Origin: Pseudomonas sp. BGr12
GTDB lineage: Bacteria > Pseudomonadota > Gammaproteobacteria > Pseudomonadales > Pseudomonadaceae
Direction of reading: 5' to 3'
DNA: 64,000 nucleotides
NCBI RefSeq assembly: GCF_030272895.1
Contig: NZ_JALRNF010000024.1
Coordinates: 1 to 64,000, forward strand
A program made the position numbers and the translations under genes. Under the pieces are notes generated by a model. That model did no database searches. It was not told the origin of the DNA and worked only from the letters and a program-made list of their open reading frames with translations. Below, piece after piece: positions 8,448-16,457 of this stretch; position 1 is the stretch's first letter, and each line of letters begins with the position of its first letter.

Positions 8448-8831
8448 TCAGGCCTGGCGAAAGCCTGCGAAGTTCAGGTTTTCGCCGCCCGGGCGCAGGT
8501 CCTGGAGCAGCGAGTCGCGGTCAGCGCTCAGGGCCAGGCTGATGGTCGAGCGTCGCTTGCCGGGGTGGCGCACTTCCATTTTTTCCAGATGGGCCTTCAG
8601 GTAGTTCACCGGCACCTTCAAGTGCTGCAACTCGTCGGTTTCGGGCGTGTGCAGCAGCAGGTTGACCCAGTCGGCCGCTCCTTTGCGCAGTACCAGTTTC
8701 ACCGGCACATCGAACCACCACAGGCTGCGCTTGGTATCGAGCACGGCGAACAGGGTGTTGTCGCTGGCGAGCACGGGTTTATCCAGCTCCAGGTTGCGAC
8801 GGGCGATGGCGGCGGGTTTGTCGAGTTTCAT
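8448..8831 (-). CDS. Conserved hypothetical protein
   Basis: 127 aa with no signal peptide or transmembrane segment. It shows mixed alpha/beta character with basic C-terminal stretches (HPGKRRSTISLAL) and a central WWFDVPVKLVLRKG. I do not recognise a characterised family. It converges on the CvfB-like gene with no spacer (stops at 8447 and 8448). Codon use resembles neighbours, so it is probably a real gene. Confidence 0.65.
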   Translation of the reverse strand: MKLDKPAAIARRNLELDKPVLASDNTLFAVLDTKRSLWWFDVPVKLVLRKGAADWVNLLLHTPETDELQHLKVPVNYLKAHLEKMEVRHPGKRRSTISLALSADRDSLLQDLRPGGENLNFAGFRQA

Positions 8832-8994
8832 GCAGGTTCCTACGGGTGACGCTTGAAAGGTCGACTATTGTGCTGGCAATGCAGCGAAACATAAAGCGGC
8901 GTCGGGTCGTCTGGGTAATCTGCGCCAATCGATGGCAACTTTGGGTCGATCGTCGTTTAGACTTCAATGAAGACCTGAATGAGGAGCCCAGGCC

Positions 8995-9027
8995 ATGACC
9001 CTCGAACGGCGAAAGGAGACGCTATGA
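8995..9027 (+). CDS. Possible 10-codon upstream ORF coupled to yihY
   Basis: ATG at 8995, preceded by GAGGAG, encodes [10 protein letters not shown] and stops at TGA 9025-9027. That stop overlaps the next gene's ATG (9024) as ATGA. The AAAGGAG inside it serves as ribosome-binding site for the downstream gene. The arrangement would couple translation of the two, but so short a frame can occur by chance. Confidence 0.3.
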   Translation: MTLERRKETL

Positions 9028-10010
9028 TTTTCCCCGACCTGCGCGGCTTGCCGTTGCATCGCGTGCTGGTGCGCACCGTCAAGGAGTTTCTCGATGACGA
9101 GATGTCCACCTATGCCTCGGCGCTGGCCTACCAGATGCTGTTCTCGATGTTTCCCTTCCTGCTGTTCCTGATCGCCCTGATCGGTTTTCTGCACCTGCCC
9201 GACTTCTTTTCCTGGCTGCGCCTGCAATCGGAACTGGTCTTGCCGCCCCAGGCCCTGGAGCAGGTCAATCCGGTGATCGACCAGTTGCAGCAGTCCAAGG
9301 GCGGCCTGCTGTCGGTGGGTATCGTCATCGCCCTGTGGACGGCCTCGGCCGGCGTGCGGCTGATGATGAGCGCCATGAACGCGGCCTACGATGTGGTCGA
9401 AGGGCGGCCCATCTGGAAGCGTCTGCCTTTGTCGGTCATTTATACCGTGGGCATCGCCGGCATGCTGCTGGCCGCCGCCGCGCTGATGGTGCTGGGGCCG
9501 CAGGTCATGGAGTGGATCGCCGCCCAGATCGGCATGCAGGAGTTTATCGTCACCCTGTGGACCGTGTTGCGCTGGCCGGCGATCATCCTGTTGATGATGA
9601 TGGCGGTGGCGCTGATCTATTACGTGATGCCGGATGTGAAGCAGGAGTTCCGGCTGATCACGCCAGGCTCGGTACTGGCGGTCGTGGTGTGGATCATCGC
9701 CTCCCTGGCGTTCGGTTACTACGTCAAGACCTTCGCCGACTACAACGCCATGTACGGCAGTATTGGTGCGATCATTGTCTTGCTGTTGTATTTCTACATT
9801 TCTGCGGCGGTCCTGTTGCTGGGCGCGGAAATGAATGCCGTGATCGACTACATGTCGGCCGAAGGCAAGAGCCCCGACAACACGGGGGCGGGCGGCGAGG
9901 TCCATGAACATGAGAAAAAACATGTTTCCGGGTTGGGCCGCGACCACTCCCATGACCATTCGGATGCCCACGAAGGCGAACCCTTGAGTCGAACTTCCCA
10001 TGATTCGTGA
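9024..10010 (+). CDS. YihY/BrkB family inner-membrane protein
   Basis: 328 aa. Six or so transmembrane segments span about residues 35-285, with the conserved [14 protein letters not shown] segment, the YYVMPDVK loop and [12 protein letters not shown] before the last helices. The C-terminal tail is cytoplasmic and rich in His/Asp/Glu ([12 protein letters not shown]). The family was once called RNase BN, but that activity belongs to another protein; the real function is unknown. ATG 9024 is chosen for the AAAGGAG spacing; the longer frame from 8979 is rejected. It overlaps def by 11 bases, so the two are likely co-transcribed. Confidence 0.9.
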   Translation: MIFPDLRGLPLHRVLVRTVKEFLDDEMSTYASALAYQMLFSMFPFLLFLIALIGFLHLPDFFSWLRLQSELVLPPQALEQVNPVIDQLQQSKGGLLSVGIVIALWTASAGVRLMMSAMNAAYDVVEGRPIWKRLPLSVIYTVGIAGMLLAAAALMVLGPQVMEWIAAQIGMQEFIVTLWTVLRWPAIILLMMMAVALIYYVMPDVKQEFRLITPGSVLAVVVWIIASLAFGYYVKTFADYNAMYGSIGAIIVLLLYFYISAAVLLLGAEMNAVIDYMSAEGKSPDNTGAGGEVHEHEKKHVSGLGRDHSHDHSDAHEGEPLSRTSHDS

Positions 10011-10539
10011 CATTCTCAAAATGGGCGACGAGCGCTTGCTGCGCATTGCACCGCCCGTGCCCTCGCAACTGCTCGGCAGTCCTGAACTTGAGCAACTGAT
10101 TGCCGACATGTTCGAGACCATGCGCCATGTCGGCGGTGTCGGCCTGGCCGCGCCGCAGATCGGCGTCGACCTGCAACTGGTGATTTTCGGTTTCGAGCGC
10201 AGCGAGCGTTATCCGGACGCCGAACCCGTGCCACAGACCATTCTGCTCAATCCGGTGATCACCCCGCTGGGTACCGAGGTGGAAGACGGCTGGGAAGGCT
10301 GCCTGTCGGTGCCCGGCCTGCGCGGCGTGGTGCCGCGTTTTCAACGTATTCGCTACGAGGGCATCGACCCGCAGGGACAGCCGGTCGACCGGATCGCCGA
10401 AGGCTTCCATGCCCGGGTGGTGCAGCATGAGTGCGATCACCTGATCGGACGGCTTTACCCCTCGCGCATCCACGACTTCAGCAAGTTCGGCTATACCGAG
10501 GTGCTGTTCCCCGGGCTGGATCCGGCCAGCGACGACTGA
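10000..10539 (+). CDS. def: Peptide deformylase
   Basis: 179 aa. It removes the N-formyl group from nascent proteins in the cytoplasm. All three signature motifs are present: [10 protein letters not shown] (residues ~46-55), EGCLS (~98-102) and the metal-binding HECDH (~145-149). It is probably the second deformylase of this organism, since the main def usually sits with fmt; that is inference. The start overlaps the YihY gene, and its 3' end overlaps the opposite-strand GNAT gene by 49 bases. Confidence 0.95.
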   Translation: MIRDILKMGDERLLRIAPPVPSQLLGSPELEQLIADMFETMRHVGGVGLAAPQIGVDLQLVIFGFERSERYPDAEPVPQTILLNPVITPLGTEVEDGWEGCLSVPGLRGVVPRFQRIRYEGIDPQGQPVDRIAEGFHARVVQHECDHLIGRLYPSRIHDFSKFGYTEVLFPGLDPASDD

Positions 10540-10952
10540 GCACGGATCATCGCCAGCAACGGCTTGCTGCGCTGGTATCGGGCCAGGCGCTCGGCCAGTG
10601 GCGCGGGCAGTTCCATGCACTGGGCAAATCCCTGGCGTTGGTAGAAGGTCGAAAGGTCCGGGTGGCAGAACAACCAGACCGGCCCCTCGATCGAGCCGAT
10701 GGCCTGGTCGATCAGCCGTCCGGCGATCCCCTGCTGCCTGTAGGCCTGCTCCACCCACAACCCGGTCAGCCAGTGACCCTCGCCGACCGGGCTCAGGCAC
10801 AAGGCCGCGACAATGCCCTGGTCACGGGCGACCCAGCACTGGCCATTGGCGGTGGCGCGCATGGGTGAACCCTGGCTTTTGTAGAATTTGTTCAATAATG
10901 GCTGTTCGAGCCCGCTTAGCGAGCAGAAGCGTAGGTTGGTCACGAGAATCAT
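10491..10952 (-). CDS. GNAT family N-acetyltransferase
   Basis: 153 aa single-domain acetyltransferase. The acetyl-CoA loop is seen as [20 protein letters not shown] (residues ~66-85), with a following beta strand (VWLFCHPD) and FYQRQGF near the C-terminus. The substrate is unknown. Its last 49 bases run antisense to the end of def. The ATG at 10952 has only a weak ribosome-binding site. Confidence 0.85.
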   Translation of the reverse strand: MILVTNLRFCSLSGLEQPLLNKFYKSQGSPMRATANGQCWVARDQGIVAALCLSPVGEGHWLTGLWVEQAYRQQGIAGRLIDQAIGSIEGPVWLFCHPDLSTFYQRQGFAQCMELPAPLAERLARYQRSKPLLAMIRAQSSLAGSSPGNSTSV

Positions 10953-11096
10953 CCAGCAGAGGCTCTAGCCCGGGCTTTTACACCGGCATAGGCAGGTTGT
11001 CGAGGGCTGCAGGCGGAAGGCATTGTTGCAAAACACGTAACAGTGAATGTCCGGGGCAGGGCTTAAAGCTTACAGGCCAAGTTGTAAACTAGCCCT

Positions 11097-11163
11097 GTCC
11101 CACCAAGAATACAAACAGTGGGACCGGTACTTCGTGTTATGTCCGCTAGTTGATATAGCAACT
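11097..11163 (+). promoter_or_regulatory. Two inverted repeats upstream of the DUF2790 gene
   Basis: GTCCCAC (11097-11103) and GTGGGAC (11118-11124) form a 7-bp inverted repeat with a 14-base loop. AGTTG (11148-11152) and CAACT (11159-11163) flank ATATAG. Either could be an operator or a 5'-leader hairpin for the gene at 11230. No regulator is assigned. Confidence 0.35.
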
Positions 11164-11229
11164 TCTCCGCGCCCCTGTTGGCCAATAGAAGTCAATCGAT
11201 TCGTTTGATTGCTTTGCAGGCTTATTATC

Positions 11230-11487
11230 ATGAAAAGTTTACTGGTACTTGCACTGGCTGGTCTGTCTTCGTTCGCCCTGGCAGATGAAGTAACAACTGC
11301 ATCGGCACAGCCAGCCGTTGAACAATACGACTATAGCCAGAACCTGGATATCGCCAAAGTCATCAGTTTGTCGACCCTGCCCAATGTGTGTGAAGTCGTG
11401 CCGGCCACCATGGTCTACGAAGACCATCAAGGGCAACGCCACACCATAGAATACCGCGCCATGGGTAATGGTTGCAGCAACGGTTGA
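11230..11487 (+). CDS. DUF2790 family secreted small protein
   Basis: 85 aa with a clear signal peptide (MKSLLVLALAGLSSFALA, cleavage expected after ALA). The mature part is short and acidic, with two cysteines (NVCEVVP and GNGCSNG) that could form a disulfide. This matches the DUF2790 proteins common in Pseudomonas; several are metal or stress responsive, but function is not established. The ATG at 11230 is preferred to a TTG at 11209 because only the former gives a clean signal peptide. Confidence 0.8.
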   Translation: MKSLLVLALAGLSSFALADEVTTASAQPAVEQYDYSQNLDIAKVISLSTLPNVCEVVPATMVYEDHQGQRHTIEYRAMGNGCSNG

Positions 11488-11539
11488 ATACTTGTACTAG
11501 TTGAATTATCCGTTAGTTGTAACTGGCAAGGCTTTATTG

Positions 11540-12640
11540 TCAAAACTCTGCGCAATCCTGTTGCCCGGTCGTTCCATCCACGGGACTTTCGCGGGCCAGG
11601 AGTTGACGCTTGCGTTCGACACCCCAGCGGTAACCCGAAAGGTTGCCATCGCTGCGCACCACCCGGTGGCAGGGAATGGCTACCGCCAGGGCATTGGCCG
11701 CGCAGGCCTGGGCCACGGCGCGTACGGCCCTGGGGGCGCCGATCTTGCGGGCAATCTCGGCATAGCTGGCCGTGGTGCCGGCCGGGATCGTTCGCAGGGC
11801 TTGCCAGACCCTTTCCTGAAAGGCCGTGCCGCGTAGGTCCAGCGGCAGATCGAGGCCGATTCCCGGCACCTCGATCAGGCCCACCACCCTGGCCACCAGG
11901 GTTTCGAATCCGCTATCCCCACCCAGTAGTTCAGCCTTCGGGAATTTGTCCTGCAGGTCGTGCAGCAATTGCTGCGGGTCATCACCGAGCAGTATCGCGC
12001 AGATGCCCCGTGCACTTTGCGCCACCAGGATCGAACCCAATGAACACTGGCCGATGGCAAAGCGGATTTCGGTATTGGCCCCTCCATCGCGGTAAGCCCC
12101 GGGGGTCATGCCCAGGCGCGCGTTGCTGGACTCGTAGAAGCGGCTGTTGGAATTGAAGCCGGCCTCATACAGGGCCTCGGTAATACTGCTCGCTTGCTGC
12201 AACTGGGCTCGCACCCTGCGCGCCCGGTGCGCCGACGCGTAGGCCTTGGGCGTGACGCCGGTGATGGCTTTGAACACCCGGTGAAAGTGGAAGGGGCTCA
12301 TGCCCAGTTGCTCGGCCAGTTGGTTGAGGCTGGGCGCTGACTCGGCCGCTTCTATCAACTGGCAGGCCTGGGTCACCTGGGCCCGATGCTGTTCGGCCCG
12401 GTGCGTCTGATCCGCTGCCCGCCGCCTGCTGGGACGGTAGCCAGCGGCTTCGGCCTGTTCGGCGGTGTCGAAGAACTCGACGTTCTCGATCCGTGGCAGG
12501 CGCGAGGTGCTGCTGGGGCGGCAGTACACCCCGGTGGTACGCACGGCATAGACGAAGGCCCGGTCCGCTGCCGGGTCGCGGGCCAGCATGGCTTGCCAGC
12601 GTGGATCGGTTTCGCTGATTCGGGATTTGCCCTGGCTCAT
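11540..12640 (-). CDS. ada: Ada-type methyltransferase/regulator with altered N-terminal metal site
   Basis: 366 aa from ATG 12640. Order: AdaA-like domain (~1-75), AraC-type helix-turn-helix (~85-170, with HFHRVFKAITGVTPKAY), then O6-methylguanine-DNA methyltransferase with active-site PCHRV (Cys about residue 321). In E. coli Ada, four cysteines bind zinc in the N-domain. Here only the first remains (VYCRPSS); the others are replaced in CRPSSTSRLP and YRPSRRRAAD. Methylphosphotriester sensing may therefore work differently or be lost. Last gene of a MocR-alkA-ada operon, 76 bases after alkA. A longer frame reaches 12697. Confidence 0.88.
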   Translation of the reverse strand: MSQGKSRISETDPRWQAMLARDPAADRAFVYAVRTTGVYCRPSSTSRLPRIENVEFFDTAEQAEAAGYRPSRRRAADQTHRAEQHRAQVTQACQLIEAAESAPSLNQLAEQLGMSPFHFHRVFKAITGVTPKAYASAHRARRVRAQLQQASSITEALYEAGFNSNSRFYESSNARLGMTPGAYRDGGANTEIRFAIGQCSLGSILVAQSARGICAILLGDDPQQLLHDLQDKFPKAELLGGDSGFETLVARVVGLIEVPGIGLDLPLDLRGTAFQERVWQALRTIPAGTTASYAEIARKIGAPRAVRAVAQACAANALAVAIPCHRVVRSDGNLSGYRWGVERKRQLLARESPVDGTTGQQDCAEF

Positions 12641-12716
12641 TTCAACGTGCTCTCGCTGAGTGTCAACGGCTCCAGAGTGGCGTAGGCGGCGGCGCAAGTA
12701 ACTCCGGCTCTTGCGT

Positions 12717-13340
12717 TCAAACTCGGGGGCTCGGCACTCGCCACAGGTACCAGGCGGCCACGGTTCGATAAGGGCTCCAGGCCTGCCCGAGCTCGATCAT
12801 CTGCCGACGCTTTGGCTGGGTCTCCAGCCCCTGCAATCGACGGTAGCCCTCGCGCACGCCAAAGTCATCGGCCGGGAGGATGTCCATGCGCTCGAGGGTA
12901 TAGATCAGCAGCATCTCCACCGTCCAGCGACCGACACCGCGCAGGCTGACCAGGCGCTCGATCAGCTGTTCGTCATTCAGCGCCAGGGCCTGGTCGTGAT
13001 CGGGTACCAGCCCCTCTTCACGGGCACGGGCAATGCCCTGGATGGTCGCCAGCTTGCTGGCGGAAAAACCACAGGCGCGCAGCTTTTCCGGCGTAGTCGC
13101 CAGCACCTGTGCGGGGCTGGGGAAGTCGCAATCCGGATAGAGCGCCAGGAAGCGTCCGAGGATCGCATCGCCGGCCTTGACGTGCAGTTGCTGGTAGGCG
13201 ATCGCCCGCACCAGCGCCTGGTAGGGGTCGCGATTGGGGCGCGGCTGATGCTGGCAGGGACCGATGGCCTGGACATGCGCGGCCCAGTGTGGGTCCAGGG
13301 AAGCCAGGAAGCCCTCGGCCTGGCGGTAGAATTCGCTCAT
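12717..13340 (-). CDS. alkA: DNA-3-methyladenine glycosylase (AlkA-like)
   Basis: 207 aa, HhH-GPD superfamily. It should excise alkylated purines by base excision. The helix-hairpin-helix and catalytic region reads LRGVGRWTVEMLLIYTL (residues ~136-152), followed by DILPADDFGVREG, which carries the catalytic aspartate. It lacks the N-terminal domain of E. coli AlkA, giving the shorter form. The start overlaps the stop of the MocR gene as ATGA, and ada follows, so this is a repair operon for alkylation damage. Confidence 0.92.
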   Translation of the reverse strand: MSEFYRQAEGFLASLDPHWAAHVQAIGPCQHQPRPNRDPYQALVRAIAYQQLHVKAGDAILGRFLALYPDCDFPSPAQVLATTPEKLRACGFSASKLATIQGIARAREEGLVPDHDQALALNDEQLIERLVSLRGVGRWTVEMLLIYTLERMDILPADDFGVREGYRRLQGLETQPKRRQMIELGQAWSPYRTVAAWYLWRVPSPRV

Positions 13341-14683
13341 TGTTTCTCCAGGGCCTGCGCCACCCGCTCCAGCGCCTGTTTCAGCTCGGCGCGGCTGCTG
13401 GCGGCGGACAGGCTGATGCGAACGGCCGGCAGGTCGCTCTGTTTTACCGCAAAGACCTCGGCAGGGACCACCTCCACGGCATGGGCCCGGCAGCGTTGCA
13501 CCAGGGCTTGTGCCGGTTGTGTGCAGTGCAGCCAGATGTGCGGGGAGGGGTGCTGGCTGTAGAGCCGGTCACTGCCCAGGATCCGCCGCGCCAGGCGCCA
13601 GCGCCAGGCGATTTCTTCGCGCTGCCAGGCCAGGCGCCGGGCGGCGGTGCCGTCGGCGATCCAGCGACAGGCGATCTGCAGGTTCAGCGGTGATACCTGC
13701 CAGTGGGTGGCCTGGGCATGCGGGTCGACCTTGGCCAGCCACTGCGGGTTAGCGACGATCCAGCCCAGGCGCAAGCCTGCGCCGACGGTCTTGGACAAAC
13801 TGCTGAGCAGAATACCCTGCTGGCCGAGCAGCGGCCACAAGGGGGGCTGGTCGACCAGCGCGCCGTAGACATCATCCTCGATCACCAGCAGGCCGTGGCG
13901 GCGCACCACGTCGGCAACGGCCTGCTGGCGCTCAAGGCTCATGCAGGTGGCAGTGGGGTTCTGCAGACTGGGCGTAAGCACCACCACCCGGGCGCCGGTG
14001 GCCCTTGCGACCCGGTCCAGGTCGTGCGGGATGATGCCGTACAGGTCCTGGGCAATGCCCTGCAAGGGCAGGCGCAATTGCCGACAGGCGGCCTTGATGC
14101 CAGGCGCGGTCAGGGCTTCGACCAGCACCGGCTCGCCAGCCTGGCACAGCGACAGCAACAGGCTGAACAGGCCCTGCTGGGCACCGCCGCACAGCAGCAC
14201 CTGGCTCGCGGTCAGTTGCAGGCCACGATTGCCCAGCCAGGCGGCGCCTTGCACCCGGGCGAGCAACAGCGCCTCTGCGCTCAGGTAATGTTCCAGGCTA
14301 CGGGTTTCGCCACTGCTCAGCAGGCTCTGCAGGGTGAGCTCGATGTCGTGGTTGTCGGGGTCGATGGCCGGCACGTTGGTCGACAGGTCGATCAGGTCGG
14401 GCTGCAGGTCCTGCTGCTTGAGGTGGAACAGCGTGGCCTCCTTGCTGCCGGCCAGCACATAGGTGCCACGGCCGACCTCACCGCTGACCAGGTGTCGCAC
14501 GGCGGCTTCCCGGTAGGCCTGCTGCGTGGTGCTGGGGTTGAGCCCCAGGTTCCAGGCCAGGCGTCGTTGCGGCGGCAGGCGCTCGCCCACCTTCAGCTCG
14601 CCACGCTCGATGGCCGTGGCAATGGCATCGACCAGTGCCAGGTAGCGCGGCTGGTCATTGTCGGGGAGGGTGGGTGTCCACAT
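13337..14683 (-). CDS. MocR/PdxR-type PLP-dependent transcriptional regulator
   Basis: 448 aa: N-terminal GntR winged helix (about residues 10-75; LPPQRRLAWNLGLNPSTTQQAYREA) and a C-terminal aminotransferase fold class I (about 110-445). The PLP Schiff-base lysine is expected in LLSSLSKTVGAGLRLGW. MocR proteins bind direct repeats beside their own divergent promoter. Here it is divergent from a threonine dehydratase-like gene and overlaps alkA by 4 bases. It may control both the PLP enzyme and, through the operon, the repair genes. Its effector is unknown. Confidence 0.93.
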   Translation of the reverse strand: MWTPTLPDNDQPRYLALVDAIATAIERGELKVGERLPPQRRLAWNLGLNPSTTQQAYREAAVRHLVSGEVGRGTYVLAGSKEATLFHLKQQDLQPDLIDLSTNVPAIDPDNHDIELTLQSLLSSGETRSLEHYLSAEALLLARVQGAAWLGNRGLQLTASQVLLCGGAQQGLFSLLLSLCQAGEPVLVEALTAPGIKAACRQLRLPLQGIAQDLYGIIPHDLDRVARATGARVVVLTPSLQNPTATCMSLERQQAVADVVRRHGLLVIEDDVYGALVDQPPLWPLLGQQGILLSSLSKTVGAGLRLGWIVANPQWLAKVDPHAQATHWQVSPLNLQIACRWIADGTAARRLAWQREEIAWRWRLARRILGSDRLYSQHPSPHIWLHCTQPAQALVQRCRAHAVEVVPAEVFAVKQSDLPAVRISLSAASSRAELKQALERVAQALEKQ

Positions 14684-14685
14684 TT

Positions 14686-14723
14686 ATTGTTGGCCATGCA
14701 ATATAAGCTTTTACCCATACAAT
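14686..14723. promoter_or_regulatory. Probable MocR operator: direct repeats two helical turns apart
   Basis: CCATGCAAT (14694-14702) and CCATACAAT (14715-14723) are near-identical direct repeats whose starts are 21 bp apart, two turns of B-DNA. An inverted partner, ATTGTTGG, lies at 14686-14693. They occupy the 87-base gap between the MocR gene and the divergent dehydratase gene. This is the arrangement known for MocR regulators. Confidence 0.65.
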
Positions 14724-14770
14724 GCCCCGGCGCTAGGATCAGGTCAAACCCACTGCTGCCGAGGTGCCCC

Positions 14771-15730
14771 ATGTTCGACCTGCCTGCCTTGCGTGATGCT
14801 GCCCGCCTGGTGAATGCCCATGTGCCTGCCACCCCCCAATATGCCTGGCCGCGGCTGGCCGAGCGCTTGGGTTGCGAAGTCTGGGTCAAGCACGAGAACC
14901 ATGCCCCGACCGGCGCCTTCAAGGTCCGGGGTGGCTTGCTCTATGTGCAATGGTTGCGGGCAGAGCGGCCGCAGGTGCGGGGGCTGGTCACCGCCACGCG
15001 GGGCAACCATGGCCAGAGCATGGCGCTGGCGGCGCGCAATGCCGGACTGCCGATCATCATCGTCGTGCCCCAGGGCAATTCACGAGAAAAGAACGCGGCG
15101 ATGCGCGCACTCGGTGCGGAGTTGATCGAGCATGGCGCCGACTTCGACCAGTCCCGTGAGGAGGCTGCGCGCCAGGCGCAATTGCACGGCTATGAAATGG
15201 TGCCGTCGTTTCATCCGCAACTGGTGCGCGGGGTGGCGACCTATGCCCTGGAATTGCTTGAGGCCGTGCGCGACCTCGATTGTGTCTATGTCCCTATCGG
15301 CATGGGCTCGGGCATCTGCGGCCTGATCCAGGCCCGCAACCTGTTGGGGCTGCGCACCGAGATCGTCGGCGTGGTGTCCACGGCGGCGGATGCCTTTGCC
15401 TTGAGTGTCGAGCAAGGCCAGATCGTCACTACCGCCACCGCCGACACCTTCGCCGACGGCATGGCCTGTCGCATACCGATGCCCGAGGCCTTCGAAATCA
15501 TCCGCGCGCATGCGGCGCGTATCGTGCGGGTCAGTGATGATGAAATCGCCGGGGCCATGCGCATCTATCACGAGGATACCCACAACACCGCGGAAGGCGC
15601 GGGGGCGGCAGGCCTGGCGGCCCTGATCCAGGAGCGCGAGCGGCAACGGGGGCGCAAGGTGGCGGTGATTCTCAGTGGCGCCAATGTCGATCGGGAGCGG
15701 TATGCGCAGGTGTTGAGTGAAAAATGTTGA
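14771..15730 (+). CDS. Threonine dehydratase-like PLP enzyme
   Basis: 319 aa, fold type II PLP enzyme (tryptophan synthase beta family). The PLP lysine is in APTGAFKVRGG (residues ~47-57), the asparagine loop is TRGNHGQSMA, and the glycine-rich phosphate cup is PIGMGSGICG. There is no C-terminal ACT domain, so it is the catabolic, single-domain form. It likely deaminates threonine or serine to 2-oxo acids. ATG 14771 is set by GAGG upstream; the same frame is open much further upstream only because it runs antisense to MocR. It is divergent from MocR, its probable regulator. Confidence 0.9.
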   Translation: MFDLPALRDAARLVNAHVPATPQYAWPRLAERLGCEVWVKHENHAPTGAFKVRGGLLYVQWLRAERPQVRGLVTATRGNHGQSMALAARNAGLPIIIVVPQGNSREKNAAMRALGAELIEHGADFDQSREEAARQAQLHGYEMVPSFHPQLVRGVATYALELLEAVRDLDCVYVPIGMGSGICGLIQARNLLGLRTEIVGVVSTAADAFALSVEQGQIVTTATADTFADGMACRIPMPEAFEIIRAHAARIVRVSDDEIAGAMRIYHEDTHNTAEGAGAAGLAALIQERERQRGRKVAVILSGANVDRERYAQVLSEKC

Positions 15731-15749
15731 ATTGATCTGTTGGAAAAAG

Positions 15750-15770
15750 TGCTATCTTATTTTGATAGCA
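15750..15770. promoter_or_regulatory. Palindromic operator candidate of hicAB
   Basis: TGCTATC (15750-15756) and GATAGCA (15764-15770) form a perfect 7-bp inverted repeat with a 7-base spacer, ending eight bases before the hicA start codon. Autorepression by HicB-type antitoxins bearing a DNA-binding domain at such palindromes is well known, so this is the likely site. Confidence 0.6.
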
Positions 15771-15777
15771 TTTTCCG

Positions 15778-16032
15778 ATGAACAATCGATATCGCAAAAT
15801 CCTCGACAGCATTTTTCGCACGCCCACCAGTGCCATTCTGGTGTTCGCCGACATTGAAGCACTGGTTGTGCATCTGGGCGGCCAGGTGGTTGAGCGTGAG
15901 GGTTCCAGGGTCAAGCTTGTTCTGGGGGCTCAGCAGTGGCGTTGCCACAGGCCGCACCCGGGCAAGGAGGCCAAGCGATATCAAGTCGAAGAAGCCCGCG
16001 AGTTTCTCCTGCGGGCAGGAGTACAGCCATGA
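15778..16032 (+). CDS. hicA: HicA family mRNA interferase toxin
   Basis: 84 aa, basic, double-stranded-RNA-binding-like fold. It contains the GSRVKL strand, WRCHRPHP and the C-terminal YQVEEAREFLLRAGV helix. This longer HicA subfamily has its histidines in the HRPHP motif; the short E. coli type carries one in GSNHLKL. It would cleave mRNA in the cytoplasm when free of antitoxin. The stop overlaps hicB as ATGA, so translation is coupled. A palindrome lies directly upstream. The toxin-first order is normal for hicAB. Confidence 0.88.
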   Translation: MNNRYRKILDSIFRTPTSAILVFADIEALVVHLGGQVVEREGSRVKLVLGAQQWRCHRPHPGKEAKRYQVEEAREFLLRAGVQP

Positions 16033-16361
16033 ACACGATGCACCACAAGGGCTACAACGCCCGCATCGACTACGACCCCCGTGACGACATTTTCGTCGGC
16101 CGGGTACTGGGCGTTCGGGACATCATCAGCTTTCATGCCAGCTCCGTCAGCCAGTTGCATGAGGCGTTTCACCTGGCGCTGGACGATTACCTGGCCGATT
16201 GTGCCGAGCGTGGTGTGGCGCCCGAGCGGCCCGCGTCAGGCAAGGTCATGTTGCGCATTCGCCCAGAGGTCCACGCTGCGGCGACCATTGCCGCACAGTC
16301 AGCGGGCAAGAGTCTCAATCAGTGGGCGGACGAAGTCTTCGAGCGTGCGGCTCAGGCTTGA
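16029..16361 (+). CDS. hicB: HicB family antitoxin
   Basis: 110 aa. The N-terminal HicB fold covers about residues 5-60 (YNARIDYDPRDDIFVGRVLG, then the ISFHASS strand and helix). A C-terminal ribbon-helix-helix follows (about 72-105, VMLRIRPEVHAAATIAAQSA), giving both toxin neutralisation and operator binding. The ATG at 16029 overlaps the hicA stop. The longer frame starting at 15936 is only an antisense-like extension across hicA and is rejected. Confidence 0.9.
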   Translation: MNTMHHKGYNARIDYDPRDDIFVGRVLGVRDIISFHASSVSQLHEAFHLALDDYLADCAERGVAPERPASGKVMLRIRPEVHAAATIAAQSAGKSLNQWADEVFERAAQA

Positions 16362-16457
16362 CGGGATTTCGCTCGGGCGAAGCAATTTCTTCCAATACAG
16401 CCACGGCGTTTCCCGCTTTAATAGCGCCTGCCTTCAACGCTGTCTATGGAATGCCCC

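Noticed and set aside
13703..14770. N-terminal extension of the threonine dehydratase-like frame
   Set aside because: Runs antisense through MocR; the family N-terminus and ribosome-binding site start at 14771.
15778..16032. HicA as inactive because GSH is replaced by GSR
   Set aside because: This longer HicA subfamily carries its histidines in HRPHP; the GSRV strand is usual there.
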